A stretch of 5,213 nucleotides of DNA from an uncultured Opitutia bacterium (GTDB taxonomy: Bacteria; Verrucomicrobiota; Verrucomicrobiia; Opitutales; UBA953). This document shows, piece by piece, positions 4,860-5,213 of this stretch (position 1 is the first letter of the stretch; every line of letters starts with the position of its first letter). Location of the stretch: contig CAIXQT010000027.1 of assembly GCA_903921665.1 (NCBI GenBank), positions 1 to 5,213 of the forward strand, written 5' to 3'. The notes beneath the pieces were generated by a model, which was given only the letters and a program-made list of their open reading frames with translations, searched no databases and was not told where the DNA came from. The translations under genes and the position numbers were made by a program.

Positions 4860-5213
4860 TTACTTCACCCGTCCCGGCGCGCGATCCACCACCACCTTCA
4901 TCCGACGCAAAATCTCGCGCAGACGTTCGCGCGGACAACCGAAATTGAGACGTACATGGCCGGGGCCGCCGAAGTCGGTACCGTTACTGAAACCGATACC
5001 GCCCTTTTCGAACTCGGCATGCGCGTCCTCGAAGCCGAGCGCGGTGATGTCGAACCAGACGAGGAAGCTGGCCTGCGGGCGCTGACGCAGGACGACGCCA
5101 GGCATGGACTTGAGTTCCTGTTCGATGAGATCGAGGTTGCCGCGAAGGTAATCCACGCACTCGAGACGCCACGGCTCACCGTGGTCAAACGCGGCCTGGG
5201 TGGCGGCGAGGCC
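4860..5213 (-). CDS. MalY/PatB-family PLP-dependent C-S lyase or aminotransferase, C-terminal part (partial)
   Basis: 117 codons are visible up to the TAA at 4862-4860; the reading frame is open to the window edge, so the N-terminal two thirds with the PLP lysine are missing. The GTG at 5156 is internal, not a start: upstream residues GLAATQAAFDHGEPWRLEC continue the fold and match the family's T-x-A-x(2,3)-G-x-x-W segment before YLRGN. Further family marks are ASFLVWFDITALG (the usual TYL-W-D strand), FSNGTDFGGPGHVRLNFGCPR (substrate carboxylate-binding Arg in VRLN) and a closing helix LREILRRM. MalY/PatB proteins are class I/II fold-type I enzymes that cleave cystathionine and other cysteine S-conjugates to thiol, pyruvate and ammonia. 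The exact substrate cannot be told from this part. Confidence 0.87.
   Translation of the reverse strand, partial: GLAATQAAFDHGEPWRLECVDYLRGNLDLIEQELKSMPGVVLRQRPQASFLVWFDITALGFEDAHAEFEKGGIGFSNGTDFGGPGHVRLNFGCPRERLREILRRMKVVVDRAPGRVK

Overview
The window is a high-GC bacterial chromosome segment. It holds two well-separated kinds of DNA: ordinary housekeeping genes on the left and far right, and a small accessory patch in between (about 3440-4790). The guess at the source is a member of the PVC group, most likely Verrucomicrobiota. It rests on the secreted FG-GAP protein of a type common in that group, the tRNA-Gln gene without an encoded CCA end, the strong G+C bias, and the stand-alone four-helix-bundle gene. 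This is inference, not proof.

Left part (1-3240): the last 45 codons of a ThiF/HesA-type gene that looks like tcdA (+) run convergently into a complete TatD-family metal-dependent hydrolase gene (-), and the two 3' ends overlap by 15 bases. Divergent from tatD is a complete purC (+, SAICAR synthase, purine biosynthesis). A 200-base gap after purC holds a pair of inverted REP-like hairpins. Then comes a secreted FG-GAP/VCBS beta-propeller protein (+). It ends in front of a bidirectional terminator that is shared with a tRNA-Gln(CTG) gene on the minus strand.

Middle part (3440-4680): a gene for a four-helix-bundle protein of the 23S rRNA intervening-sequence (IVP/S23) family sits between two telomere-like hexamer arrays in inverted orientation: about five TAGGGG units upstream and seven and a half CCCCTA units downstream. 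The downstream array fills the gap to a convergent two-gene toxin-antitoxin operon (-): an AbrB/MazE-type antitoxin followed, with an ATGA overlap, by a Doc/Fic-type toxin. An AT-rich promoter region with two inverted repeats precedes the antitoxin.

Right part (4685-5213): a second REP pair has the same layout as the one after purC. Beyond it, on the minus strand, is the C-terminal 117 codons of a MalY/PatB-type PLP-dependent C-S lyase or aminotransferase that runs off the window.

The most unusual item is the inverted TAGGGG/CCCCTA arrays around the IVP-like gene. The arrangement copies that of rRNA intervening sequences (an ORF inside a long inverted repeat) but lies outside any rRNA gene. 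Next are the two BIME-like repeat pairs with GTAG heads, which imply a RAYT-type transposase elsewhere in the genome. No stretch above 300 bases lacks a gene; the larger gaps (1909-2109, 3363-3546, 4638-4859) hold the repeats and regulatory sites listed below.
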